Of a stretch of 27,662 nucleotides of DNA, positions 1 to 7,783 are shown one piece after another (the stretch's first letter is position 1; the number at the start of each line of letters is the position of its first letter). The position numbers and the translations under genes were made by a program. This DNA comes from WHSM01 sp050701635. Its GTDB lineage: Bacteria > Actinomycetota > Actinomycetes > Mycobacteriales > Micromonosporaceae. The stretch is taken from contig JBOGDF010000021.1 in assembly GCA_050701635.1 (NCBI GenBank), positions 1-27,662 of the forward strand, read 5' to 3'. The notes beneath the pieces were generated by a model. The model saw only the letters and a list, made by a program, of their open reading frames with translations, did not search any database and was not told where the DNA came from.

Positions 1-1
1 G

Positions 2-1537
2 TCGTTCACACCGGGCACCGGGGCAGCCGAACGGGCAGCCGCCGTACGGAAACACGCTGGCCGGGTGGTGGAGGCGCTGCCGCGGCTGGGGGCGTACCGC
101 GTCGTCGTCGACGCGGACCGTGGCCCGGACGCGAAGCCGTCGGGCGCCAGGGCCAGCGAGCTGGCGGCGGACGCACGGATCGCGCGCGCCGAGCCGAACT
201 ACCTCTACCGGGCGACGTTCACACCGAATGACCCGTCGCTCGGCCAGCAGTGGGCGTGGGGCAAGGTCGGCGCGTACGCCGCGTGGGACACCACCCGCGG
301 CAGCGCGGCGACGAAGATCGCGGTGATCGACACCGGGGTGCAGCGTTCGCATCCGGATCTCGATGCGAAGATCGTCGCCGGGTACGACTGGGTGAGCGGT
401 GACACCGCACCCGACGACGCGCACGGTCACGGTACGCACGTCGCCGGCACCGCCGCCGCCGAGACGAACAACGCGACCGGTGGCGCCGGGATGTGCCCGG
501 AGTGCCGGATCATGCCGCTGCGGGTGCTCAACGCGCAGGGCAGCGGCACCCTCGCCAACGTCGCCTCGGCGATCCGCTACGCCGCCGACAACGGCGCGAA
601 GGTGATCAACCTCAGCCTCGGCGGGCCGGGCAGCGCGACCCTGCAGTCGGCGGTGGACTACGCGTTCAACCGTGGGTCGTTCCTGGCGTGCGCGGCGGGC
701 AACAGCAACACCAGTTCGACCAGCAGCGCGTACCCGGCGGCGTACCCGAACTGCTTCGCAGTGGCGTCGACCACCAGCACGGACGCCCGTTCGTCCTTCT
801 CGAACTACGGCTCCTGGGTCGAGGTCGCCGCGCCCGGCTCGTCGATCTACTCGGCCTGGCTCAACAGCGGCTACAACACCATCAGCGGTACGTCGATGGC
901 GACGCCGCACGTCGCGGGGCTCGCCGGCCTGCTCGCCTCGCAGGGGCTGACCCACACCCAGATCCGGGACGGGATCTGCAACTCCGCCGACAAGATCAGC
1001 GGCACCGGTACGTACTGGACCTGCGGCCGGATCAACGCCGCCGCGGCGGTGGGCGGCAGCCCGCCACCGCCACCACCCCCACCCGCGACGAACGTGATCG
1101 TCAACGGCGGCTTCGAGTCCGGCACCGCACCGTGGGTGCAGTCCTCCTCGGGCGGCTACCAGCTGATCACCACCACCCGGCCGCACTCCGGGTCGTACAG
1201 CGCCTGGCTCGGCGGCTACAACAGCGCGACGGAGTCGATCACCCAGGCGGTCACTGTGCCGGCGAACGGCACGCTGCGCTACTGGTGGTACATGACCACG
1301 AGCGAGTCGGGTTCGACGGTGTGGGACACGATGCGGGTACGGGTCTACGACGCGAACACCGGGGCGCTGCTGGCGACGCCGCGTACGTGGAGCAACGCGA
1401 GCGGTGCCGGGCTGTGGCGTGAGGACACGCTGTCGCTGGCGAGCTACGCAGGCCGGTCGGTGCGGATCCAGTTCGCCGCCCAGACCGACTACTCGCTTCC
1501 CACGTCGTTCTTCGTGGACGACGTGAGCCTGCGGTAA
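2..1537 (+). CDS. Subtilisin-like serine protease (S8), 5' end outside window
   Basis: Secreted endopeptidase of the subtilase family. The reading frame is open from the first bases, and the residues before the first in-window GTG/ATG (FTPGTGAAERAAAVRKHAG) read as an inhibitor I9-type prodomain, so the true start and signal peptide lie upstream. Numbering from base 65, the catalytic triad is Asp89 (AVIDTGV), His122 (HGHGTHVAG) and Ser277 (ISGTSMATPHVAG), with the oxyanion Asn213 (AGNSN). The catalytic domain ends near residue 330 and is followed by an eight-proline linker. A C-terminal domain of about 145 residues begins NVIVNGGFESG, a beta-sandwich, carbohydrate-binding-like opening common in secreted actinobacterial hydrolases. 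All triad residues are intact, so it is probably active. It converges on the acylase gene, with a strong hairpin between them. Confidence 0.93.
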   Translation, partial: SFTPGTGAAERAAAVRKHAGRVVEALPRLGAYRVVVDADRGPDAKPSGARASELAADARIARAEPNYLYRATFTPNDPSLGQQWAWGKVGAYAAWDTTRGSAATKIAVIDTGVQRSHPDLDAKIVAGYDWVSGDTAPDDAHGHGTHVAGTAAAETNNATGGAGMCPECRIMPLRVLNAQGSGTLANVASAIRYAADNGAKVINLSLGGPGSATLQSAVDYAFNRGSFLACAAGNSNTSSTSSAYPAAYPNCFAVASTTSTDARSSFSNYGSWVEVAAPGSSIYSAWLNSGYNTISGTSMATPHVAGLAGLLASQGLTHTQIRDGICNSADKISGTGTYWTCGRINAAAAVGGSPPPPPPPPATNVIVNGGFESGTAPWVQSSSGGYQLITTTRPHSGSYSAWLGGYNSATESITQAVTVPANGTLRYWWYMTTSESGSTVWDTMRVRVYDANTGALLATPRTWSNASGAGLWREDTLSLASYAGRSVRIQFAAQTDYSLPTSFFVDDVSLR

Positions 1538-1551
1538 CGCATCCGATGTGC

Positions 1552-1581
1552 CCGGCCCGCCACGCTGCCGTGGCGGGCCGG
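1552..1581. terminator. Bidirectional hairpin between convergent genes
   Basis: A perfect 13-bp inverted repeat (CCGGCCCGCCACG / CGTGGCGGGCCGG) with a 4-nt CTGC loop lies 14 bases after the protease stop and 6 bases before the acylase stop. No U-tract is obvious, which is usual for high-GC actinobacterial terminators. It can serve both genes. Confidence 0.75.
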
Positions 1582-1587
1582 CACGCC

Positions 1588-4359
1588 TCACCGGTGCCGC
1601 GTGAAGCAGGCCACCTGCTGGAACGTGGGCCGGTTCTGCCAGTCGATCGGCCGTACGCCGACCAGCCCGGCCGCCACCGGAGTGGTGTCGTCGGCGTGCT
1701 TGTCGTACCGCAGCGCGCCGACGTCGGACGTGCCCTGCGCGGACAACGCCCGCGTCACCGCCCCCGCCAACGACGACCGCAGGTCGGTACGGCACGCCGC
1801 CAGCGCGCCGTCACCGCAGTAGGTACGCGACCAGCGTCCCCGCATCGGCTCGCCGAGCAGCTGGCGCAGGTCCTTGTTGACCCAGCCGTACCACGGCGGG
1901 CCGAGCCACGAGGACGCGTTGCCGGCCCGGGGATGGTCGTCCAGGGAGTGCGTGATCCCGTCCACGGTGGCGCCGATGCCACCGCGCAGCACGTCGCGGG
2001 CGACGGCGTACCGGCCGCGGGGTGAGGAGTCGGTGGGCGCGGACTCCCACCACTCGTCGAACAGCGCGATCGCGGCCTGGTGGGTGTAGCTGCCGTCCCG
2101 GTCCCGGTCCTCCCGCAGCGCGCCGTCGGCGAGCCACGCCCGCAGCAGCGCGGCCGCTGGCCGGGTCGCCGGATCGTCCCCGATCGCCCGCAGCAGGTAC
2201 GGCAGCGTCTGCACCGCTCGGGTGTCGGCGAACGCCGCGTCCTCGACTTCGGCCAGCAGGGAGCGGGGCGTGACGCCGCCGGCGCGTACCAGGGGAGCGA
2301 TCCGGTCCTCCAGCGCCAGGCTGCGGTGCACCGACCCGCTGTCCCACGCGTCGTCCGCCTGCGTGGGGCCGATCCCGGGCTTGTTGTTCCAGCTGATCAG
2401 GTAGCCCCGGGACGGGTTGATCTGCCGCAGGTGCTCCTCGAAGGACAGCCAGCTTCCCCAGTCGTACGCCGTGTCGCCCCAGCGCGGCAGGTCCAGCGTG
2501 GTGCCGGCGGCGCGGTGGGGGAGTAGCCCGGAGCCGAAGTACGCGATGTCCCGGGAGTCCGCGTACTGCCAGTTGAAGGTGTAGTCGATCTTGTGTACGG
2601 CGCGCTGGAACGACGCCGCGTCGGTCACGTACCCGGGGTCGTTCGCCCGCGCGAAGCCGACCAGCGACGACACCTCCCGGTGGTACGTGCTGCGCTGATG
2701 CACCAGCGCCACCGGCTCACCGTCCACAGTGGTACGCAGCTGCACGATCCCGTGGTGCGTACGCAGCACCGTGAACTCCAGCTGCTGCGGCGGCCCCGGT
2801 GCGCCGATGTTCGGCAGTGCGGTCTCGCGGTGCGTCCTGACGTCGATCGGTACGCACGCGCCGTCGCGTACGTAGTGCGTCGACTGCACGCTGGGCGGCG
2901 ACCGGTCCGGCTCGCAGAGCCGCTCGGCGACCGTGTCGACGTTGTCGAAGCCGGCGCTGGTCGGCGACCACGCGTAGTCCACCCCGCGGCCCACCTGCAC
3001 CACGATGTTGGTGCCGGCGAACGCCACGCCGCGCGCCTTGATGCCGGGGCCCTCCAGCGACATCTCGGTCCACAGCTGCGGCGTGAAGTGGCCGGTCTGC
3101 GGTCCGGCGACCAGCACCGGGTGCCCGTCGGCGGTGTGCGCGCCGGAGACCAGCGCCGCGTTGCTCATCCCGCTCGCGGCGCCCGCCAGGTCGATCGTGC
3201 CGAACGGCGCGTCGACCTTTCCGCCGACCGGTGCCGGATCGCCGGTGAGCAGGTTGTGCAGCCCCGGATCGGCGCTCTTGGTCGCCCCGGTGCCGGGCGC
3301 GGTCGGCGCCCCCTGCGGATCCGGGATCGCCACCCCGGGCGCGTCCGGGTCGATCGCGCCGCCGCCGTACGACCAGCGGGTGGTCGTGGTGGTGGGCGCC
3401 TCGGGGTCGTTGCGGCCGCGGAGATCCTCGTACACCCGGCGGCCCTGGGTTTGCCCGAATCGCTTCTGGAGTCTCTGCAGCAGCATCGCGTTGCCGTATT
3501 CGGCGCCGCCGCCCTTGCCGAAGATCCCGCCGACCAGTCCGGCGATGTAGACCACGTCGGTGAGCTTCCACGGCTTCGGCGTCTTGGTGAGCGCGGCGTA
3601 TTCGGCGGGGCACTCCGGGCCGGTCAGCAGGCCGGCGGGGCACATCGCGTCCTGCGCCGCGTTGATCCCGGCGACGTACGCCGCCGCGGCCGCCGCCAGC
3701 CGCTCGCCCTCGGCGCCGTTCTCCCGCTTGATCCGCTCGATCTGGTCGGCCGCCTCCGCCTCGGTGTAGTACGAGCTGCGCAGCACCGACTGGTCCATCG
3801 CGATGTTCGACTCGGTCGCGCCGAGGAGCTCCGCCGAGCGCGCCGCCCCGGTGTGTCGCAGCACGTCCTGCAGGAACATCCGGTCCCGGGTCCCGGCGTA
3901 TCCGGCGCCCCACGCCACGTCGGAGTAGGTCGCGCCCTTGATGTGCGGCACCCCGAAGCTGTCCCAGGTGATGGTGACGCCGGGCTTGGGCTGCTCGACC
4001 TTCAAGACCTGATCCGGGGGTACGCCGAAGCCCGCCGGCTTGAAGTAGCGGGTCAGCTCGGCACCGCGGATCTGCGCCGGGGTGAGCCGGCCCAGCGCGT
4101 CGTACATCTCCCACTGGTTGGCGAAGTTGCGCGGCGCGTTGCGGCCGTCGACCGCGGTCCGGCCGGTCGGATCGCCGGCCAGTACGGTCGCCAGCTTGGC
4201 GGCGGTGATGGTGCCGGACTGGCCGGGCGGCATCACGTTGAACACCTCGCCGTAGTCGGCGGTGGTCGGCAGATATCTGCTGGCGGCGTCGCCCGGTACG
4301 GCGAGCCCCAGCAGGAGGGCCGCCACAGTCGCTGCGATGAAGCTGCGAGGGGTGCGCAT
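1588..4359 (-). CDS. Penicillin acylase family protein (secreted Ntn hydrolase)
   Basis: A 923-aa member of the penicillin amidase (S45) family, which cleaves N-acyl bonds in beta-lactams, acyl-homoserine lactones or lipopeptides after autocatalytic splitting into alpha and beta chains. A signal peptide is visible at residues 1-26 (Arg-rich start, hydrophobic core, cleavage near GDAAS). The segment PGVTITWDSFGVPHIKG is the usual start of the alpha chain. The likely N-terminal nucleophile of the beta chain is Ser399 in AASGMSNAALVSG, which matches the family G-SN-x-x-V-SG pattern. Met precedes the Ser here, where Gly is common. Length and order fit the long actinobacterial subgroup. The ATG has GGAGG about 7 bases upstream. 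Substrate cannot be read from sequence. The 260 bases between it and the divergent lysozyme gene must hold both promoters. Confidence 0.9.
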   Translation of the reverse strand: MRTPRSFIAATVAALLLGLAVPGDAASRYLPTTADYGEVFNVMPPGQSGTITAAKLATVLAGDPTGRTAVDGRNAPRNFANQWEMYDALGRLTPAQIRGAELTRYFKPAGFGVPPDQVLKVEQPKPGVTITWDSFGVPHIKGATYSDVAWGAGYAGTRDRMFLQDVLRHTGAARSAELLGATESNIAMDQSVLRSSYYTEAEAADQIERIKRENGAEGERLAAAAAAYVAGINAAQDAMCPAGLLTGPECPAEYAALTKTPKPWKLTDVVYIAGLVGGIFGKGGGAEYGNAMLLQRLQKRFGQTQGRRVYEDLRGRNDPEAPTTTTTRWSYGGGAIDPDAPGVAIPDPQGAPTAPGTGATKSADPGLHNLLTGDPAPVGGKVDAPFGTIDLAGAASGMSNAALVSGAHTADGHPVLVAGPQTGHFTPQLWTEMSLEGPGIKARGVAFAGTNIVVQVGRGVDYAWSPTSAGFDNVDTVAERLCEPDRSPPSVQSTHYVRDGACVPIDVRTHRETALPNIGAPGPPQQLEFTVLRTHHGIVQLRTTVDGEPVALVHQRSTYHREVSSLVGFARANDPGYVTDAASFQRAVHKIDYTFNWQYADSRDIAYFGSGLLPHRAAGTTLDLPRWGDTAYDWGSWLSFEEHLRQINPSRGYLISWNNKPGIGPTQADDAWDSGSVHRSLALEDRIAPLVRAGGVTPRSLLAEVEDAAFADTRAVQTLPYLLRAIGDDPATRPAAALLRAWLADGALREDRDRDGSYTHQAAIALFDEWWESAPTDSSPRGRYAVARDVLRGGIGATVDGITHSLDDHPRAGNASSWLGPPWYGWVNKDLRQLLGEPMRGRWSRTYCGDGALAACRTDLRSSLAGAVTRALSAQGTSDVGALRYDKHADDTTPVAAGLVGVRPIDWQNRPTFQQVACFTRHR

Positions 4360-4619
4360 CGCGTGCCTCCTGACGAGGGGTTTCGAATCAGTTTCAGCTA
4401 TTTGTCGGTCGGGAACGGTGCCGCGTTACCAGCCGGTAATGACGCGTTGTGCAGGTGTCTTGGACGATGCGTGGCGCTTGTTCACGATTCGGTCAACTCG
4501 TACGCAAGAAAGTAACGATACGGCCTTGCGGATAGCTCACGGCCTATGCGCGAATTGGCGGGTCATGCTCGGAAAGGGATTCCCCGCACCCACCCGCGGG
4601 GCCCACGCAGGGAGGTTTC

Positions 4620-5711
4620 ATGGCGAAGTCCGATCGCCTGCACCCCCGTCATGACAGCGAGGAGTCAGGTCGAGGACCACGCCGCCGCCGGATCGCCGGC
4701 ATGGTGATGATCGCGTTATCGATCGCGAGCTTCGCAACCATCGGGGGACTGCACACACAGGCTGCCAACGCCGAGGACAACCAGGTCCGCGGCATGGACG
4801 TCGCATCGCATCAGAAGAACGTGGACTGGTCGTACTGGTGGGGCCAGGGGATGCGGTTCGCGTACGTCAAGGCGACCGAAGGCACCGGCTACCAGAACCC
4901 GTACTTCGCGCAGCAGTACAACGGCTCGTACGACGTCGGCATGATCCGCGGCGCCTACCACTTCGCACTGCCGGACCGCTCCAGCGGTACGGCCCAGGCG
5001 AACTACTTCGTCGACAACGGCGGCGGCTGGTCCGCCGACGGCAAGACGCTCCCGGGCGCCCTCGACATCGAGTACAACCCGTACGGCTCCACCTGCTACG
5101 GGCTGTCGCACGACGCGATGGTCGGCTGGATCCGGGATTTCTCCGACACGTACCACGAGCGGACCGGGCGCTACCCGACCATCTACAGCACCACGAACTG
5201 GTGGCAGAGCTGCACCGGCAACGCCGGCGGCTTCGGTGACACGAACGCGCTGTGGCTGGCCCGGTACAACTCGAGCCCGGGGCAGCTGCCCAACGGCTGG
5301 GGCACCCACACCATCTGGCAGTACTCCAGCGACCCGATCGACCAGAACTGGTTCAACGGCTCGTACGACCGGCTCCAGGTGTTCGCCCGTGGTGCCGAGA
5401 ACCCGCCGCCGCCTCCGCCGCCGACAACCTCACCCCCCGCCTCCCCGTCGGAGTCGCCGTCCGAGTCGCCGAGCGAGCCGCCGCCGTCGGAGCCCCCGAC
5501 CGAACCTCCCTCGGAGTCGCCGACAGAGTCCCCGGTGCCGACCACACCGGTGGCCACAACCACCCCGCCGGGCCTCCCGGACACCGGCCTGAACACCCTC
5601 GCCTTGGGTGGTACGGGCGCAGCCTTGTTCCTCGCCGGCGTGGCCATGATGGTCCTGGGGCGCCGTCGCCGGCCCGCACCACAGCACGGACCCGGCCGGC
5701 ACCTGCGCTAG
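4620..5711 (+). CDS. GH25 lysozyme with LPxTG wall anchor
   Basis: A 363-aa N-acetylmuramidase of glycoside hydrolase family 25, predicted to cleave peptidoglycan at the cell surface. A long Arg-rich n-region leads to a hydrophobic core and a cleavage site around QAANAED. The catalytic domain (about residues 55-260) shows the GH25 landmarks: Asp60 in GMDVASHQ, the FAYVKATEG strand, Asp149 and Glu151 in ALDIEYNP (Glu as acid), and IWQYSSDP near the end. A Pro/Ser/Glu linker of repeated SESPSEP units covers about residues 262-312. It ends in a full sortase signal: LPDTG at 319-323, a hydrophobic segment and an RRRR tail. Most secreted GH25 enzymes lack an anchor, so this one is probably held on the wall by a class E or similar sortase. 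GGAGG sits 5 bases before the ATG. Confidence 0.93.
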   Translation: MAKSDRLHPRHDSEESGRGPRRRRIAGMVMIALSIASFATIGGLHTQAANAEDNQVRGMDVASHQKNVDWSYWWGQGMRFAYVKATEGTGYQNPYFAQQYNGSYDVGMIRGAYHFALPDRSSGTAQANYFVDNGGGWSADGKTLPGALDIEYNPYGSTCYGLSHDAMVGWIRDFSDTYHERTGRYPTIYSTTNWWQSCTGNAGGFGDTNALWLARYNSSPGQLPNGWGTHTIWQYSSDPIDQNWFNGSYDRLQVFARGAENPPPPPPPTTSPPASPSESPSESPSEPPPSEPPTEPPSESPTESPVPTTPVATTTPPGLPDTGLNTLALGGTGAALFLAGVAMMVLGRRRRPAPQHGPGRHLR

Positions 5712-5733
5712 CCGATCCGCTTGCGTACGCGGT

Positions 5734-5766
5734 GAGCCGCCATGCCCGCTCCGGGCGTGGCGGCTC
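5734..5766 (+). terminator. Hairpin terminator of the lysozyme gene
   Basis: A 15-bp stem (GAGCCGCCATGCCCG pairing with CGGGCGTGGCGGCTC, one G-U pair) with a 3-nt CTC loop starts 23 bases after the lysozyme stop. No clear U-run follows. Confidence 0.7.
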
Positions 5767-5836
5767 TCCCACGCCGTACGTGTAAAGTGTTCGCTCGCGG
5801 GTCGATCGCGGCTCTGCTTCCCGCAGAACCGACAGG

Positions 5837-5842
5837 TACAGT
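5837..5842 (+). promoter_or_regulatory. Possible -10 box of the tRNA-Leu gene
   Basis: TACAGT lies 14 bases before the mature tRNA start, which would place initiation near 5849. A convincing -35 box was not seen, so the call rests on spacing and the TAnnnT form only. Confidence 0.35.
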
Positions 5843-5855
5843 GGACACCGCGCAA

Positions 5856-5943
5856 GTCCGAGTGGCGGAATGGCAGACGCGCTAGCTTGAGGTGCTAGTG
5901 CCCGGTTTAGGGCGTGGGGGTTCAAGTCCCCCCTCGGACACCA
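5856..5943 (+). tRNA. tRNA-Leu (anticodon GAG), CCA encoded
   Basis: A class II tRNA. The 7-bp acceptor stem GTCCGAG pairs with CTCGGAC (5933-5939), followed by discriminator A and an encoded CCA. The anticodon stem CTAGC/GCTAG encloses loop TTGAGGT, giving anticodon GAG at 5889-5891 (Leu, CUC/CUU codons). A long variable arm follows (GCCCGGTTTAGGGC region), and the T-arm is GGGGG-TTCAAGT-CCCCC. The integrase gene lies only 600 bases downstream in the same direction, so the 3' end of this tRNA is the natural attachment site for the accessory island. A short palindrome, GGTGAAGCTTCACC at 5948-5961, follows and may end the transcript. Confidence 0.95.
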
Positions 5944-6051
5944 CTCTTGGTGAAGCTTCACCGTTTACGCGGTCGATCACCATACCTGTCGCGGCCGTGC
6001 GTGTCGGCTGTTCCTGCGAAGTCGTGTTCGGGGTCCTGCCGGTCCGCGACT

Positions 6052-6549
6052 ATGGCGGGCATGGGCTCGAGCGGGTTGCCGCACGTTGGCGGTGAGCAGC
6101 TTGTCGGCGTACTGGTTCCGCCCAAGATCACGACGCGGTCTGACCTGGCTGCGGGACCGTTGCCGATGTTGCCGAGGCTGAGCCTGCCGACCGGTTCGGA
6201 CTCGGACGGTCTGGTGCTGGGGATGGCCCGGCTGGACCGGTCCGGGCGGCTGTCCGCTCGGGATCTGCTCGGTGTGTTGGGTTGGCGGCCCGGTCACCGG
6301 GTTGACATCGGCATCGTGGAGGGCGTGCTGGTGGCCGCCTCGGCTGCCAGTGGCCAGCATGTTGTGCGGGGCCGGGGCGAGCTGAGCCTGCCGGCCGCTG
6401 CGCGGCGGATGTGCGGCCTGCCGCCTGGCGTGCCGGTGCTGTTGGCTGCCTCGCCCGCTCAGAACGTCCTGGTGCTCCATCCGGCGAGCGCCGTGGCGCG
6501 GCTGCTTGTCGAGCACCACGCTCGCCTCGCGGGTGGCGATGATGGCTGA
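6052..6549 (+). CDS. AbrB/SpoVT-like swapped-hairpin protein, two tandem units
   Basis: About 165 aa. The last half contains RGRGELSLPAAARRMCGLPPGVPVLL, a clear AbrB/MazE/SpoVT DNA-binding hairpin. The middle holds a second, weaker copy (ARLDRSGRLSARDLLGVLG, then WRPGHRVDI), so one chain may carry both halves of the usual dimer. The N-terminal 40 residues are unassigned. The start was taken at ATG 6052; ATG 6061 is an alternative. The frame is open further upstream into the tRNA, but that part does not look coding. The stop overlaps the integrase start by 8 bases, so the two are translationally coupled. This suggests a regulator or accessory factor of integration, though no function is shown by sequence alone. 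Confidence 0.75.
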   Translation: MAGMGSSGLPHVGGEQLVGVLVPPKITTRSDLAAGPLPMLPRLSLPTGSDSDGLVLGMARLDRSGRLSARDLLGVLGWRPGHRVDIGIVEGVLVAASAASGQHVVRGRGELSLPAAARRMCGLPPGVPVLLAASPAQNVLVLHPASAVARLLVEHHARLAGGDDG

Positions 6550-7591
6550 CCCGGAACGCGTCGCGGTCGCGCGGCGTCTGCTGGCCGAGCTTGGTGTGAG
6601 CGTGACCGACCTGCGGGAGGCGGAGCGGCCGCAGGCGCCGACCATCGCGGAGTACCTGCCCCAGGTCATGGCGGCGGCCGGCCCTGGCGCCTGCCGCACT
6701 TACGGCAGCTACTGGGGCCGCATCGCGACACTGTGGGGTGACCGGCCGCTGGACGCCATCGCCGCCACCGATATCGAGGCACTGCAACGTCAGACCGCCG
6801 CCACGGCGCGGCTTCGGCGCAACGGCCGCGGTGGCCGGCACGCCGGGGAGCATGTCATCGCCGCCGTCCGGGCGATCTACAACCGGGCCATCGCCGACGG
6901 CCTCATCGACGCCGCCGCCAGCCCCGCTCACCGGGTCGCCAAGCCCCGCCGCCTGCCCAGCGTCCGCCGCGCACTGACTATCTGGGAGCTCGAGGAGATC
7001 AACCTCGCAGCCCGGACCGGCGGCAACGACGTGATCCTCGACGCGATTCTGCTGCGTCTGCACACCGAGACGGGCTGCCGCCGCGGAGGCGCGCTCGCCC
7101 TGCGACTGATCGACCTCGACCGCGAACGATGCCTGGTCCGCCTCACCGAGAAGGGCGGCACGCTACGCTGGCAGCCCATCACCCTGAACCTGGCCAACAG
7201 CCTCGCCGAGCACGCACGACACCGCGGCGCCGTCCTGCCCACCGACGCCCTGCTGCGCTTCCGACACGGCGCCGCGCTGACCAGCCGCCGCTACGACCAC
7301 CTCTGGCGCCGCCTCGGCCAGCAACTGCCCTGGGTCGCCGTCCAAGGCATCTCCACCCACTGGCTTCGCCACACAACACTCACCTGGGTAGAACGCCACT
7401 TCGGCTACGGCGTCGCCCGCGCCTACGCCGGCCACACCGACAGCACGGGGCCCGCCACCACCACCTACATCAAAGCCGATCTCGAAGCCGTCGCCACCGC
7501 GCTGGCCGCCATGACCGGCCAGCCGCACCCGCTCGCCGCCGCAGCCAACGACAAGGCTCATCAGTCTCAGCCACATCGGCGTACCCAGTGA
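6542..7591 (+). CDS. int: Tyrosine recombinase / integrase
   Basis: A complete site-specific recombinase of about 349 aa. The N-terminal SAM-like core-binding region (TIAEYLPQVMAAAGPGACRTYGSYWGRI region) is followed by the catalytic domain. Numbering from ATG 6542, the family residues are all present: Arg180 (HTETGCRRGG), a beta-hairpin Lys in TEKGG, His273 and Arg276 (STHWLRHTT), His298 (AYAGHTD) and nucleophile Tyr309 (TTTYIKAD). The start was chosen because GGTGG lies 7 bases upstream; ATG 6539 or 6506 are possible. It overlaps the AbrB-like gene. Its position just after tRNA-Leu fits integration at that tRNA. The arginine run in the TGCRRGG motif and the plain HWLRHT motif give no sign of inactivation. 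Confidence 0.9.
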   Translation: MADPERVAVARRLLAELGVSVTDLREAERPQAPTIAEYLPQVMAAAGPGACRTYGSYWGRIATLWGDRPLDAIAATDIEALQRQTAATARLRRNGRGGRHAGEHVIAAVRAIYNRAIADGLIDAAASPAHRVAKPRRLPSVRRALTIWELEEINLAARTGGNDVILDAILLRLHTETGCRRGGALALRLIDLDRERCLVRLTEKGGTLRWQPITLNLANSLAEHARHRGAVLPTDALLRFRHGAALTSRRYDHLWRRLGQQLPWVAVQGISTHWLRHTTLTWVERHFGYGVARAYAGHTDSTGPATTTYIKADLEAVATALAAMTGQPHPLAAAANDKAHQSQPHRRTQ

Positions 7592-7783
7592 CGCACTTCT
7601 AGGCATCTTCAGCGCCGGACACCATCCCGGCAGGCGCTCGCGGTGGCGCCGCACCAACTGCCGCACTTGGTCGATGACGCCACGGAGTCCGGTCGCACGT
7701 ACCGGCTCGCTCCCGGGGCTCTCGGCGCGTCGCTGCCCGCCCCAGCCCGTCCCTGCCGCCGGCGCCGAACGTGAGCGGGGCTG

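Noticed and set aside
2593..4515. Long plus-strand open frame (640 aa) opposite the penicillin acylase gene
   Set aside because: Composition is Arg/Gly/Val-rich with no family motif, while the minus strand has signal peptide, nucleophile and ribosome binding site. High GC at third positions keeps the antisense frame open.
4360..4619. A c-di-AMP (ydaO-type) riboswitch before the lysozyme gene
   Set aside because: Some wall hydrolase genes in actinobacteria have one, but I could not match the conserved core; only short GC hairpins are visible.
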